Shown here: positions 1 through 9,690 of the stretch, piece after piece | Numbering within the stretch: the first letter of the stretch is position 1 | Layout: each line of letters starts with the position of its first letter | NCBI RefSeq assembly: GCF_016427535.1 | Contig: NZ_JAELXV010000012.1 | Location: 24,320-88,319, forward strand | Direction of reading: 5' to 3' | Length of the DNA stretch: 64,000 nt | Origin: Hymenobacter sp. BT559 | Lineage (GTDB): Bacteria > Bacteroidota > Bacteroidia > Cytophagales > Hymenobacteraceae | Notes under the pieces: model-generated | The model's input: only the letters and a program-made list of their open reading frames with translations | Told to the model about the DNA's origin: nothing | The model's database searches: none | Translations under genes and position numbers: made by a program

Positions 1-110
1 GTGTAGAAGTCAGTCAGGTGCTCAACCAGCCGCGCCGGGTTCTGGCCAAAGACTTCAGCTTCCGGGAATAGACTGTAGAGAAAAACATTGAGCGAGTGGG
101 TAATAGTCAT
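1..110 (-). CDS. N-terminal fragment of an unidentified protein, cut by the window edge
   Basis: An open frame starts at the ATG on the minus strand at 108-110 and runs uninterrupted off position 1. It gives about 36 residues beginning MTITHSLNVFLYSLF, followed by an acidic/aromatic segment ending HLTDFYT. Codon choice resembles the genes to the right and there is no stop. I do not recognise the family from so short a piece. Because it points away from the Dpd-like locus it may be the first gene of a further unit lying outside the window. Confidence 0.45.
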   Translation of the reverse strand, partial: MTITHSLNVFLYSLFPEAEVFGQNPARLVEHLTDFY

Positions 111-554
111 CAAACAAAAGTTGCCGACGTAAAGGAGCCGGAACAAAACTGTAAAGGTAGGGTAGTTAATAAATCAGGCTCGTACTCGCTAACTATATGC
201 ATATCACACAGTTATAGTAGAGCTATTCTTATGTCACAATTACCTAGTCATAGGCGTCCCCTTGCGTTTTACCTTAAACTAAATATTCTGTGCAAGCATC
301 TTTGCTGGTTCGAGGTTATTGGCTCGGCTAGAGAAAACTGAACTATAGCGGATCGAAGAGCGCACTTTATTGTCCGTGTATGAGATTCTAAATGTGCGGT
401 GGGCAGCAACCTTCTTGAGAGTAACTCTGGAAGGAATTCGAATTAACGAGGAGGAATAGAGATTCCATGCCATCAAGCTAAACTGCTACCTGGATTGCCA
501 CAACCGACTTTGGATACATGCTGTAGTGTAGGCTGTGTTTCTGTCGCGAAGGAT
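111..554. other. intergenic stretch with no supported gene
   Basis: About 440 bp between the left-edge partial gene and the small HTH-like gene. Short open frames on both strands lack family resemblance, sensible composition and ribosome-binding context, so none is called. I see no clear hairpin or repeat here. Confidence 0.5.
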
Positions 555-917
555 TCACTCAGATGGCATCGGGCTAGACAATAAAGTCGTTGACGGAGGT
601 AACTCCTGCCGAAACGTGCTCAACTGCTTGAAATCGGCGAACAAAAACAGGTGGCGTCCTCCTGGGGCGTCGTGATCAAGAACAACTGTAGTAACGTATC
701 CGAACTCCTCTAGAAGTTGTTGAACCAAGTTAGGAAGGGGTTTAGCGACCTTGTTGTTTTTTAGACTAACTAACAAAGTATAGCGAACTGGCGGCTGGCG
801 GCTAAGTGCCCATGGCTTCAATTTTCCGTGATTGAAGGAGCGCAGTGCAATTTGTACAAACCGCAATCCATCCGCATACGGGATCATTAACGAACGGTCA
901 GGTAAAGCCCTGGTCAT
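555..917 (-). CDS. small DNA-binding-like protein, paralogue of the gene at 51739
   Basis: A 120-residue protein of unnamed family. Residues 10-60 align without large gaps to the protein encoded at 51739-52149: both have IPYA(D/E)GLR, then a basic segment GKLKPWAL / GDLKPFCV, then a LVSLKNNK / IVNLKNGN stretch and a Leu-rich helix. The spacing of helices and the L-K-N-(N/G) turn look like an XRE-type helix-turn-helix, so a DNA-binding regulator is the most likely role (inference). It is transcribed away from dpdA, with about 320 bp between them, so it could control either the Dpd-like locus or the gene at the left edge. An alternative start at an internal ATG ten codons in would keep the conserved core. 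Confidence 0.6.
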   Translation of the reverse strand: MTRALPDRSLMIPYADGLRFVQIALRSFNHGKLKPWALSRQPPVRYTLLVSLKNNKVAKPLPNLVQQLLEEFGYVTTVVLDHDAPGGRHLFLFADFKQLSTFRQELPPSTTLLSSPMPSE

Positions 918-1238
918 AGGGAGAGCTGCGTATTAAACACAGTAATAACAATGCGTTGCAGCAACTTACAAGTAAGGGGCATGCTGAGAGTTCTCTGATG
1001 CTGAGACAAGATCATAGCAATCCTGGTAAAATTAATAAGTGGTTCCTAAGAAGTTATTCTAGTAGAATTTTGGTGAAACTTTGGTGGAACAATATTGGCT
1101 TGTTACCTTTGAGTGAAATCAAGAAGTTACTGCGTGTGAATACCTTCATACTACTATAAAGCAGTGGCGTTTACGAGAGACCGAAGGCAGTTCTACTATT
1201 CTCACAGTTTTCACCTATCGCCATTTATCTAGATTCTT
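918..1238. promoter_or_regulatory. divergent intergenic region upstream of dpdA
   Basis: About 320 bp separates the minus-strand HTH-like gene from the plus-strand dpdA paralogue, so both promoters should lie here. I cannot point to a clear TAnnTTTG box or a long inverted repeat. A short open frame at 956-1159 has no family resemblance and is not called. Confidence 0.3.
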
Positions 1239-2468
1239 ATGAAGTTCTATTGGCCGGCGCCCCTTGACCTGATTGATCCGACCTACAACTTTGTCCAGAA
1301 TGGTGGTTTTTATGGAGCGGCTAAGCACCAACACCAGTTGTACCCTCATGAAGTATTTCCTGAGCCTGTTTATCATGGCTTTATGATTTCTAAAGCCCAC
1401 GCGGAAAAAGGGTATGCCCGGTGGAATTCGGCTCAACTCAATCGCTTCTTGCGGGAGGGTGCCAAACGGTTTATGCGCACCCAACCAGCGGCGCTTACTA
1501 TCATGGGTGATTCAGGGGCCTATACCAATAACACAACCACCGACTGTCAAGGCCATCTAATTGATCAGTGCTTGGCAGTGGTCAACTTTTATAATGCTAT
1601 CGGGGTAGATTATGGCTTGGCCCCGGACAACATGATTAGTGGTAGTGCTGGAGATGCACGTATTTCGCCCAGCCAATACCTGGATTGGCGGCACCGATGG
1701 CACCGGACCCATGCCCTAGCGGAAACCTTTCTCGCTTTATATCGGAAGAAGAGTCCTCGCTGGCAGCCCATTGGTGTGGCGCAAGGCTGGGACCCGGACT
1801 CGTATCAGGCTAGTGTGGCCGCTTTGCAGCAGATGGGATACTGCTACATTGCTTTGGGAGGGCTAAACTGCCTAAAGAGCGCCGCCATCGTTGAATGTGT
1901 AACAGCCTGCTTCCTAGCAAAAGCCGAGAAAACGGAATTTCACTTGCTAGGAGTGAGCCGAGCGGAGCACATGGCTCTGTTTGCTCAATTGGGGGTTACT
2001 AGTTTCGACAGTACCATGCCCATGCGCCAGGCCGTCAAAGATGACAAGGATAACTTTCATGGCAAGGAAGGGCATTACGCAGCAATAAAATTGCCGCCTA
2101 CCGAAAGTAGTCCGCGGCTGCAGAAACTAATCCGATCACAAATCCTCTCGGCTGATCGAGTCCAAGAGTTGGAACAAATGACCTTAGCCAGCTTACGCCA
2201 TTTCGACCAAGGCATAATGTGTCTAGAGGATGTACTGGAAATTTTGAAGGCCGGCAGCGATTACCGGCAGGAAGTCGACTATGCAGACCAATACCGTCGG
2301 CTCCTACACGATCGGCCATGGCGCCGGTGCGCATGTATCATGTGCTCCCGCACGGGGATTGAAATTGTATTGCTTCGCAATAGGGAGCTAAATCTTAGAC
2401 GAGGCTTTCACAACCTATATGTGTTTTCTAATAAGTTAAAGGCCACATTCCCATCTGATTGGTATTAA
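1239..2468 (+). CDS. dpdA: DpdA-like DNA 7-deazaguanine transglycosylase (copy 1, short form)
   Basis: A 409-residue tRNA-guanine-transglycosylase-fold protein of the DpdA type, expected to exchange guanine in DNA for a 7-deazaguanine base. Visible support: MGDSGAY with D91 in the place of the TGT general acid/base Asp; a QGWDPDSY segment near 181-188 and IALGGL near 203-208 as in TGT barrels; GVTSFDS with D256 in the place of the nucleophilic Asp; and a C363-x-C365-x2-C368...H390 zinc site. It aligns along its whole length with the C-terminal 440 residues of the 700-residue protein at 11933-14035. The gene is followed after 13 bp by a DGQHR-domain gene, the expected DpdB partner. A DNA substrate is inferred from family type and context; a tRNA substrate cannot be excluded from sequence alone. 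Confidence 0.85.
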   Translation: MKFYWPAPLDLIDPTYNFVQNGGFYGAAKHQHQLYPHEVFPEPVYHGFMISKAHAEKGYARWNSAQLNRFLREGAKRFMRTQPAALTIMGDSGAYTNNTTTDCQGHLIDQCLAVVNFYNAIGVDYGLAPDNMISGSAGDARISPSQYLDWRHRWHRTHALAETFLALYRKKSPRWQPIGVAQGWDPDSYQASVAALQQMGYCYIALGGLNCLKSAAIVECVTACFLAKAEKTEFHLLGVSRAEHMALFAQLGVTSFDSTMPMRQAVKDDKDNFHGKEGHYAAIKLPPTESSPRLQKLIRSQILSADRVQELEQMTLASLRHFDQGIMCLEDVLEILKAGSDYRQEVDYADQYRRLLHDRPWRRCACIMCSRTGIEIVLLRNRELNLRRGFHNLYVFSNKLKATFPSDWY

Positions 2469-2481
2469 CTCACTTCAACCC

Positions 2482-3624
2482 ATGGCAAAAGAACGTTTTC
2501 TCCACATACCCGCTATTGCTTTTCAACAGAGTGAAGGCAGAACCCTTTTCACTTTTGCTGTGGAGGGATCGATGCTTCATGAGTTCGCGACCGTATCTCG
2601 TATTGCCCGGCGGGAAGACGATAAAATTTATGGTTACCAACGGCCCGAGGTCGCCTCGCATATCGCGAATATTGCTAACTACTTGGTGACCAAGGGATCC
2701 ATGTTGCCAAATGCCATTGTGGTGGCTTTCGATGACGTCGTTGAATTCCTGCCAAGCCTTGATAGCCGTTCAGAAGGCGCAAACATGGGAATTTTGAAGA
2801 TTCCAATCATGGCGAAGGGCCAGGAGGGTACGCGCAAACCGGCCTGGATTGTGGATGGGCAACAGCGGGCAGCGGCATTAACAAAAGCCGGAGTAAGCGG
2901 CTTCATGGTTTGTGTGGTAGGGTTTATAGCAAGCAACGATGCCGAACAGCGGGAGCAGTTCATGCTCGTGAATTCTGCCAAGCCCTTGGCGAAAAGCCTA
3001 CTATATGAATTGCTGCCGCAAACCAATTGCTTGTTGCCAGCATCTTGGGAAAGAAAACGTCTGCCCTCCGACCTATTAACCTTACTAAATTTAGATAAAC
3101 GATCCCCGTTTTACGCGAGGATCAAGACTGCTACTAATCCCAACGGCATTATTCAGGACAATTCCGTGCTCCGAATGCTAGAGAATAGCCTTTCGGACGG
3201 CGCGCTCTACGTTATACAGGAGCGATACGCTGGGCAGGCGAAAGTCATGATTACTCAAATGTTAGAGGTACTCAATCATTACTGGGAAGCAGTAGCCCGC
3301 ACATTTCCATCTGCCTGGAACTTGCCCCCAAAAAAGTCACGCCTCACCCATGGGGCCGGCATTATTTCCCTAGGCTTCATCATGGATGCGATTGCTGACC
3401 GCCAACCCATGGGAGACACTATTTCCGTTTCTGCGTTCCAGCAAGACTTGAGTTATATTGTCCCTGCTTGCAAATGGACGCACGGCTTCTGGGAGTTGGG
3501 GCCAGGGGACCAGCGTAAGTGGAACGAAGTTCAGAATACGCCTACGGACATTCGCATCTTAAGCAATTACTTGCTGGTGCAATACAAGTCCCTGGTGTGG
3601 AGTGAGGCGCTACGGGCTAGTTAA
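2482..3624 (+). CDS. dpdB: DpdB-like DGQHR-domain protein (copy 1)
   Basis: A 380-residue protein of the ParB/DndB-like DGQHR superfamily. The signature is VDGQQRAAAL at about residues 123-132, followed by FMLVNSAKPL (about 156-165), the usual second conserved element. In described dpd clusters DpdB works with DpdA to put preQ0 into DNA; that role is assigned here from the motif and from its place directly behind dpdA (13-bp gap, same strand). Its stop codon overlaps that of the convergent helicase gene: the TTAA at 3621-3624 supplies a TAA to each strand, leaving no room for a terminator. The C-terminal half (200-380) carries no motif I recognise. Confidence 0.75.
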   Translation: MAKERFLHIPAIAFQQSEGRTLFTFAVEGSMLHEFATVSRIARREDDKIYGYQRPEVASHIANIANYLVTKGSMLPNAIVVAFDDVVEFLPSLDSRSEGANMGILKIPIMAKGQEGTRKPAWIVDGQQRAAALTKAGVSGFMVCVVGFIASNDAEQREQFMLVNSAKPLAKSLLYELLPQTNCLLPASWERKRLPSDLLTLLNLDKRSPFYARIKTATNPNGIIQDNSVLRMLENSLSDGALYVIQERYAGQAKVMITQMLEVLNHYWEAVARTFPSAWNLPPKKSRLTHGAGIISLGFIMDAIADRQPMGDTISVSAFQQDLSYIVPACKWTHGFWELGPGDQRKWNEVQNTPTDIRILSNYLLVQYKSLVWSEALRAS

Positions 3625-6044
3625 GTAGCGTTAGGACTAGAGGCAGGGGTGGACTGGGCGGCAACTCCCAAAAAGCGCGCGCCTACTGCCCTTAAAGCTT
3701 CCTTCGTTTTGGACGCAAGTATCTCGTCTTGCCATGAATACCTATCATGGCCTATACGGTAACGGGAATTTATCGCATCACCGATAAAGATGACGGCATT
3801 TTCTGCGCGGGTTACGGCCACATACAATATGCGCATTTCTTCCTGGCGGACTTTATCGTCATCTAAACGGAGTGACTGCAGGTACACGGGAGACGTCGTT
3901 TCTTGTTTGTCCGCACTTTCCTGTTTGATTTTAATTTTAACCTCCAACCCGTGGGGGGGCTTTCCCGTTTTGGGGTCCGCTTTATCAAGTATAAGGAAAG
4001 GGGGCTGTTGCTCTTCGCTTGCAGCAATCAAGGGCACCTGGGCCTCGGGGACAATGACTATCGGAAACTCTAATCCTTTCGCACGGTGAATTGTCATAAC
4101 CCGAATGAACGGGGGGCGTTTGCGTTTTTCAGCATCCTCAGGTCCGCTGGCCACGGAGATCATTTCCTCCTCGCGCCCCGTGCGGCTAGACCGGCGTAAA
4201 AACTCGACGAAAGTATGCAAGGTCAGGGCCTGGTCTTCCCAAAACAAGTTCCGAGCGATTTCCCGCAAGAATTCGAGATTCTGTATGGCTTGTTCGTCTT
4301 CCTGTGCGAAGTAATATCCCCGGATTTCAAACAGGCGGTACAGTTGCTCTAGTAATTGAGGAACCGTTGCAATGCTCACCATGCCTTGCAACTTCAAAAG
4401 ATGATTGTGCAAGTGCGCGTGCTTCCGTTTAAAGGCGGCGGATAAGGGACTTCCACTGCGAACCGGCATTTGCACCTGCCGTACTTTCTCGTCAAAAATA
4501 ACTCGATGATCCACCTCTCGGAGAAACGGCGTGTCTAGAGCTAACGCGAGGGCCGCATCATCCTTGGGGTAACCGAGCAACAGCTGCAGCATGTAAATGA
4601 CGGATACTACCTCGGGAAGCGAATAAAACGCCTCACCAGCGTCGGCTTGCACAGCAAATTTATTCTGGGAGAACCCCTCTTCCTGAAATATTTCTCGCAG
4701 GCCCTCTACATAGGACTGCTGCAAGTTATTCGAACGCGTTAAAATGACGATATCGCCTTGTTCAACCTTTGAGAATTCGTTGCGTTTGCGCTCTATCGTA
4801 CATGGGGGAGTAATGCCGCGGCCTTCCAACATGCCTCGAATCACTTCCGCTGTCCGGCGAATCCGCCCGTCGCGCTTATCAGCAGGGTCAGCAGCCACAT
4901 AGATAAACGGAGGCGGGTCATTTTTACCTTCCTTCATTTCTTCAAATGGCTCTAATGGCTCTTTTAGAAAATCGTATTGCTTCGTATGGCCAATATGTTC
5001 AAACAAGGTATTGGCAGCTTTGCAAAAGGCAAGGGTTGGGCGACGCGATATGTATAAGGGTAGTGGCTTTTTGGTGGCCATGTAGTTTTTGGCCATTTGC
5101 AGCAAGATGTTGTCCTGCGTTCCGCGGAAAGCATAAATAGACTGCTTCTGGTCGCCGACAACTAACAGCCCTTTCAAGTGAGGGATGAGCGCCTCCACCA
5201 TACGCTGTTGGATGGCGTCGGTGTCCTGGAACTCGTCAATGAAAAGATATCGGTAGCGAAGAGCGATCTGCTTGGCGATTGAACCATGGTACTTAGATGT
5301 TGTCAGCAAGTTAGCGGCTTGCTCGATCAAATCATGGGGGTCGAGCACCTGCATCTCGCGTTTTTTCTCAGCGTATGCTGCCGCCGCTTCTTGCATCAAC
5401 TTAGCCATAGCCAGCCGATAAGGCTTGCCCATATCCTCGGCTTGTTGGGCAGTCCATTCCGAGATGTCGGTAAAGTCGAGTCCCTGGTTGCGAGCGTGCT
5501 CATAAATACGCCCTATGAGTTTGAGCAGCTCATAATCCGGCATTTGGCTGCGTCCACCGTACACCGCCCCCGTGCCGCTTGCTTGATAATGCGCCAGGAG
5601 GGCCTCATTAAAGGCCTCATCGCGCAGTTTCTTGGCAAAGGTGATGCCGGTTTCGTAGGCGATATGATCTAAGTAGCCAAACAGTTGCAGGATCTGGCGG
5701 CAAAAACCGTGAATAGTACCGATGTAAGCAGCAGCTAATCGCTCCTGTTGCGCGCGCCATTTATAGCGTTCGACAGCCGTCAGAGCCTCTTTCGCGCGCT
5801 TGTTGATAGCATTCTGGATATCCTCTCGTAAGCCATTTGCCGCCTTATTAGTAAAAGAGATGAGCACAAACTGGTCAATCGAAGCGTCCTGCGTTTCGAT
5901 CAGATGAAGCACAGTTGCCACCGATGTGTACGTTTTGCCTGAACCGGCCCCGGCGGCCGTCACGGTCACTTGGTGCCCGACGACGTGGTCAATGACGTCG
6001 GCTTGTTGATGAGTGACGGGAAAACCCGCTCTAGTTGTGCTCAT
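3621..6044 (-). CDS. UvrD/AddA-type superfamily 1 DNA helicase
   Basis: An 807-residue SF1A helicase. The N-terminus has a Q-motif-like segment (HQQADVI) and Walker A GAGSGKT (about 32-38). LFIDEFQDTD (about 268-277) is motif II, GDQKQSIYAFRG (about 297-308) motif III, VMTIHRAKGLEFPIVIVPE motif V and LYVAVTRAE motif VI. It matches the helicase part of AddA/RecB but lacks their C-terminal nuclease domain; AddA is usually about 1200 residues. The nuclease function may come from the gene upstream at 6070-9690, whose end lies 25 bp before this start, so the two form one minus-strand operon. The pair sits between two dpdA-dpdB couples, and a role in restriction or DNA processing is inferred from that. 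Confidence 0.85.
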   Translation of the reverse strand: MSTTRAGFPVTHQQADVIDHVVGHQVTVTAAGAGSGKTYTSVATVLHLIETQDASIDQFVLISFTNKAANGLREDIQNAINKRAKEALTAVERYKWRAQQERLAAAYIGTIHGFCRQILQLFGYLDHIAYETGITFAKKLRDEAFNEALLAHYQASGTGAVYGGRSQMPDYELLKLIGRIYEHARNQGLDFTDISEWTAQQAEDMGKPYRLAMAKLMQEAAAAYAEKKREMQVLDPHDLIEQAANLLTTSKYHGSIAKQIALRYRYLFIDEFQDTDAIQQRMVEALIPHLKGLLVVGDQKQSIYAFRGTQDNILLQMAKNYMATKKPLPLYISRRPTLAFCKAANTLFEHIGHTKQYDFLKEPLEPFEEMKEGKNDPPPFIYVAADPADKRDGRIRRTAEVIRGMLEGRGITPPCTIERKRNEFSKVEQGDIVILTRSNNLQQSYVEGLREIFQEEGFSQNKFAVQADAGEAFYSLPEVVSVIYMLQLLLGYPKDDAALALALDTPFLREVDHRVIFDEKVRQVQMPVRSGSPLSAAFKRKHAHLHNHLLKLQGMVSIATVPQLLEQLYRLFEIRGYYFAQEDEQAIQNLEFLREIARNLFWEDQALTLHTFVEFLRRSSRTGREEEMISVASGPEDAEKRKRPPFIRVMTIHRAKGLEFPIVIVPEAQVPLIAASEEQQPPFLILDKADPKTGKPPHGLEVKIKIKQESADKQETTSPVYLQSLRLDDDKVRQEEMRILYVAVTRAENAVIFIGDAINSRYRIGHDRYSWQDEILASKTKEALRAVGARFLGVAAQSTPASSPNAT

Positions 6045-6069
6045 ATTACGATGAAATGGAGGCAGCCTT

Positions 6070-9000
6070 CTAGAAGGCCAATTGCGGAGCTAAAGTGTCT
6101 TGCTTTACACTGACTCCTAGGCAAGTGGATATATTGGGGCAGTGCTGGCAGTGCTCACCAGAGAATTTGGGAAATTTCCCGCTTTCCACACTTTCAATTA
6201 CACCCAACAAGTGTTTCTTAATCTTGGCCAAAGGATCTTCGCCAGGGCTGGTCTGCTTGAAACCTCCATATGTTTGTTTGAACACGTCATTTGTAATGCT
6301 ATCCCACTTGCGGACCTGGTTGTAATGACTGCGTAGGCCTAGTGAGCGTGCGGCACTTTTGGTGTCTGGTTTGTGCCCATTACTTAACCAATTTAATATC
6401 AAAGCATCTTTACTGAATACCATCGGGTTTTTGTACCTGCCATTGGCGGTCGTCACCTGTCGGTAACGGAACAAATCCAGCACCACCCGGTACTGCCCCC
6501 GATCGCTAGGTATAGGAACATTAATAGGCGGTATGTTAAAAAAGCGAAGATCACTTTCCTCAGAGTACTTGCCTTTACTATTATTGTGCAAGTGGGCCCG
6601 GCACCAAAACTCGATATCTCCGACTACCCCTCGAGTAACCTCTTCCCAATCCTGTTCAGTGAAGCCCAGGAAAATTTCTTTCATGCGCGGCTCGGTTTGC
6701 TTGCGTAGAGTTTCCGCGTACTGAATGCTGGCATTAGTTCCTGGCCTTGAGACGTTGGCCATATGCCATTCATCCAAAAGCAAGTGTAACCAAACTCCCT
6801 TGGCCAGATAGCGCAGTTGGAAGTTCGTAGTGTAGAATGTACTGGTAAAATCAAGGCGCTCTAGTTGATAGCGATAGGGGCACAAATCGTAGTGCATCAA
6901 TTCTGCTACGGTATAGGGGTCACTCCCATAATCCCGTTCGTAGAGTTCGCTCATCAAGGTCGGCGGCAACGATTCCAGCGGCGGCTGGCTCATTGGGCCG
7001 GGTGTGGGAAGCCGATAGGGGAAGACCCGAACATCTTCTTTGCCCAATACGGCCATGACTTCCTGGAAATAGGGTGAGGGCAGTAGTTCCTGGGTGCCAT
7101 CGGTTTGGGCGTAAGACAGAAAGAAGCGCGCCGGTTTCTGCACGGTTCCAACCGTCGCGCGGATGGCAGCCAAAAAGAGGTAGCGCTCCTGAGCAAGGTT
7201 TGGGCCAAGGGTTAGGTCGTAAAAAGGCCAGGGCTCCCGGTGTGGCCGCGGTAGTCGGCTGCTGTCGGCGCCTAAAAAGAAAACAATAGGCTGCTTGGAG
7301 TTATCAAGTCCTTCTGGGCCAATAACTGCTATTTGATTGGCCCAAGGGTCATCTTCAGGGCGCTCAGAGACCAGCCCGTTGATCACTTCCCGGAACTGTT
7401 CAGTTGAGATAGCAGTAGTATCTGCCGTCTCCAGTTCCAGCAGCACCGCTTGGATTTTGACTAAAAGTTTCCGCTCCGAATCAGCCATGCCGTACGGGTC
7501 GAAAGTGTCCAGACCGGATTGTAAGTTTCTGATGTGCTCGGCAACGGTCCGGTCGGGGGTGTTAAACAGTTTAAAACACAGTTTCTCAACAAGAAGAAAC
7601 ACATTCTGCCAATCTGCTACGTCCTCAGCCAGCAAGCCGGAGGAAGGCAGCCGAAGCTTCTTGTCGAGGGTTAAAAGTGTGGGCAAAACTGCAAACGCTC
7701 TCTCCCAATCCTGCTTGGTTCTACACCGTGCAAACAGTTGGTCCCGGCAGGCCAAAAAACGTTTGGCGCTTTGCTGAATGCGGAACGAAACCATATTTAA
7801 CTCAGGCACGCTCAGCAGGCCTGAGCTAAGGATGGTTACGAAGTGCTCAGGAAGTAGGCACAGTTTGTCCTTCTCATCCGCATCCCAGATTTCGTACAAG
7901 GTCAGGATAAAGCGACCTAAGGGGGTAAGCAGCAACTGCCGGGGCGGTACGCGCAGCAAATCGGGTCTTAAAACGGGTACTATTCCTGCCGCTTTCTGTT
8001 CCTGCCGATACATCTCTACTTCTTCAATTAGCAGTCCCCGGTAAGCATCGGGGTCTCGGGACACTATCCGAATGTCACGGGGTTGGTAGCGGGGCTTGGG
8101 TCCAGCAAGTAAAGCAGCTATTTCTTGGACACACGTGCGTACTTCAGTATGCCGGTGCGGAAAGGCACTAATAAATACAGTGCCATCACCCTGTGGCTGC
8201 CAAGGCTCGCTGGCTGTGGCGAACAAGTGATGGCTTAGAAATTCGAGATCAGTTTGAGGGGCCGCGTAATTATCAACAGGATGCTTATTTATTCTAGCAA
8301 AGAGCGAGTTACCTGTGGACGCATAAGTACGCTTCAGAGCCTCAAAACCAAATTCCTGTTCTTCACGATAGGCATGAATAAACGTAACTTGAGCCCCGAG
8401 TTCCTGGCAGCGCTGGGCGAAAAAAAGCTGTAACGGTCTTATAAAACTAAAGCCTTCAAGGATGACTCGTGGGGCTGCCGGTAGGCCTTCTGCAATGAAG
8501 CGCCGTGCGGCCCTCTCGAAAGAAATTTCACCAGCAGGATAGTTTTCGTGAAACGCTTTTTGTAACGCGGCAATCAAGGTAATCATTTCGGGCTGAGCCA
8601 AACGGTCCGAAATGGGGGTCGGATCATCTATTTGTAGATCGATACCTTCCTCATCCAAGCGTCCAAGGACTTCACGCCAGGTGGCTACATCGTGGCGGAG
8701 TTGCTGCCGCTGGCGCATATCGGTTCCCGCTACCTGATCAATTGCTTGGTATAAGTACACTCGTTCCAAAGCCTTGACTTTAGGTAGTCGCAACCCTTTC
8801 CTTGGCAGCCAAGGACGCATCATATGTCGCAGGGCATTATCAAAAAGTAGCTGGGGCCGGTATTCAATTACTTTGGTTTCTTCATCCACCAACTGTTTGA
8901 GTTGCAGCGCCGGGAAAAAGGCGTCACCTGCGCCTTTAGCATTTTTGCCTCGCAATACTTCTAGAAACGAAGTGGCAACTACAAATAAGTAAGGAGTAGA

Positions 9001-9690
9001 AGGTACTTGGCCATCAGGCGTTAATTGTAAAACCTCGCGGAGGTGCGAGGAATCTAAGGGCGCTCCATTGAACTGAATCAGAGTAGTTTGGGGGCCAGTC
9101 ATAGGAGGGGAAAGGGGCGTAGTTTGCCCGAGTACATTTATAATCTGCTGCCAGGTTTCAGAGGATGGAGAAAAAGACACTTCCGTAGCCGCGGCCTTTA
9201 CCCACTGTTTCAAGGCTTCGGGGGTTAGGTCCTCAGTGCAACGAACACACTGCGTGGTAGGCAGAGAATGCCAAAGGGAAGCGTTCCAGTCAGTTCTCGA
9301 TACGAAGGGCAGAGCTACTGCTAAGTGCACAAAAGGTGCTTCCCCCCCGGGGGAGTTTTTAGGTAGCCATTTCTTCAATGCAAAGACTTGCTGCTGTACC
9401 TGTGCGAGGGGATGCTCTTCCACAGTATACCAGTTTTGTGTTTGCCAAGCGTGGCCTTGAATACCACGAATATTGTTAATGCTTAGACCTTTGACTTCTA
9501 TTACAAACAAGCCATAGTCACGCAGGGCTACTACAAAATCGGCTTCGCAGTGGCGTAGTCCGCGGAAGTCGAAGATAGGGTAGCGGTAAAAAGCAACTCC
9601 TTCTTCATGCATAAAGGCAGCTTGAATTGCCTGCCATACCCGGGTCTGAGGCTCGCTCTCATCCAAGGGATCTTCAGGGTAAAACCTCAT
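6070..9690 (-). CDS. NERD-domain + AddB-like (inactive helicase / Fe-S nuclease-fold) protein
   Basis: A 1206-residue protein that begins with a NERD nuclease-like domain: E49-A-D51 and LFVIEVKG with E65 and K67 give a D...E-x-K pattern. The middle resembles the AddB/RexB helicase-like scaffold (for example YQPRDIRIVSRDPDAY, about residues 540-555) but I find no Walker A. The C-terminal part has an AddB/Cas4-type cysteine arrangement, a lone Cys in HYDLCPYRY and a final C-x2-C-x5-C, suggesting an iron-sulfur cluster. The nuclease motif expected between them looks degenerate: after VVLDLFRY the position normally (D/E)-x-K reads ILNWLSNG. The catalytic site may therefore have moved to the NERD domain (inference). 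It is first in an operon with the UvrD-type helicase, which recalls AddAB. Confidence 0.7.
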   Translation of the reverse strand: MRFYPEDPLDESEPQTRVWQAIQAAFMHEEGVAFYRYPIFDFRGLRHCEADFVVALRDYGLFVIEVKGLSINNIRGIQGHAWQTQNWYTVEEHPLAQVQQQVFALKKWLPKNSPGGEAPFVHLAVALPFVSRTDWNASLWHSLPTTQCVRCTEDLTPEALKQWVKAAATEVSFSPSSETWQQIINVLGQTTPLSPPMTGPQTTLIQFNGAPLDSSHLREVLQLTPDGQVPSTPYLFVVATSFLEVLRGKNAKGAGDAFFPALQLKQLVDEETKVIEYRPQLLFDNALRHMMRPWLPRKGLRLPKVKALERVYLYQAIDQVAGTDMRQRQQLRHDVATWREVLGRLDEEGIDLQIDDPTPISDRLAQPEMITLIAALQKAFHENYPAGEISFERAARRFIAEGLPAAPRVILEGFSFIRPLQLFFAQRCQELGAQVTFIHAYREEQEFGFEALKRTYASTGNSLFARINKHPVDNYAAPQTDLEFLSHHLFATASEPWQPQGDGTVFISAFPHRHTEVRTCVQEIAALLAGPKPRYQPRDIRIVSRDPDAYRGLLIEEVEMYRQEQKAAGIVPVLRPDLLRVPPRQLLLTPLGRFILTLYEIWDADEKDKLCLLPEHFVTILSSGLLSVPELNMVSFRIQQSAKRFLACRDQLFARCRTKQDWERAFAVLPTLLTLDKKLRLPSSGLLAEDVADWQNVFLLVEKLCFKLFNTPDRTVAEHIRNLQSGLDTFDPYGMADSERKLLVKIQAVLLELETADTTAISTEQFREVINGLVSERPEDDPWANQIAVIGPEGLDNSKQPIVFFLGADSSRLPRPHREPWPFYDLTLGPNLAQERYLFLAAIRATVGTVQKPARFFLSYAQTDGTQELLPSPYFQEVMAVLGKEDVRVFPYRLPTPGPMSQPPLESLPPTLMSELYERDYGSDPYTVAELMHYDLCPYRYQLERLDFTSTFYTTNFQLRYLAKGVWLHLLLDEWHMANVSRPGTNASIQYAETLRKQTEPRMKEIFLGFTEQDWEEVTRGVVGDIEFWCRAHLHNNSKGKYSEESDLRFFNIPPINVPIPSDRGQYRVVLDLFRYRQVTTANGRYKNPMVFSKDALILNWLSNGHKPDTKSAARSLGLRSHYNQVRKWDSITNDVFKQTYGGFKQTSPGEDPLAKIKKHLLGVIESVESGKFPKFSGEHCQHCPNISTCLGVSVKQDTLAPQLAF

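Noticed and set aside
96..341. Short plus-strand open frame near the left edge
   Set aside because: No ribosome-binding context or family likeness, and it overlaps the start region of the left-edge gene on the other strand.
956..1159. 67-codon open frame upstream of dpdA
   Set aside because: No recognisable domain; composition like intergenic DNA and no conserved start context.
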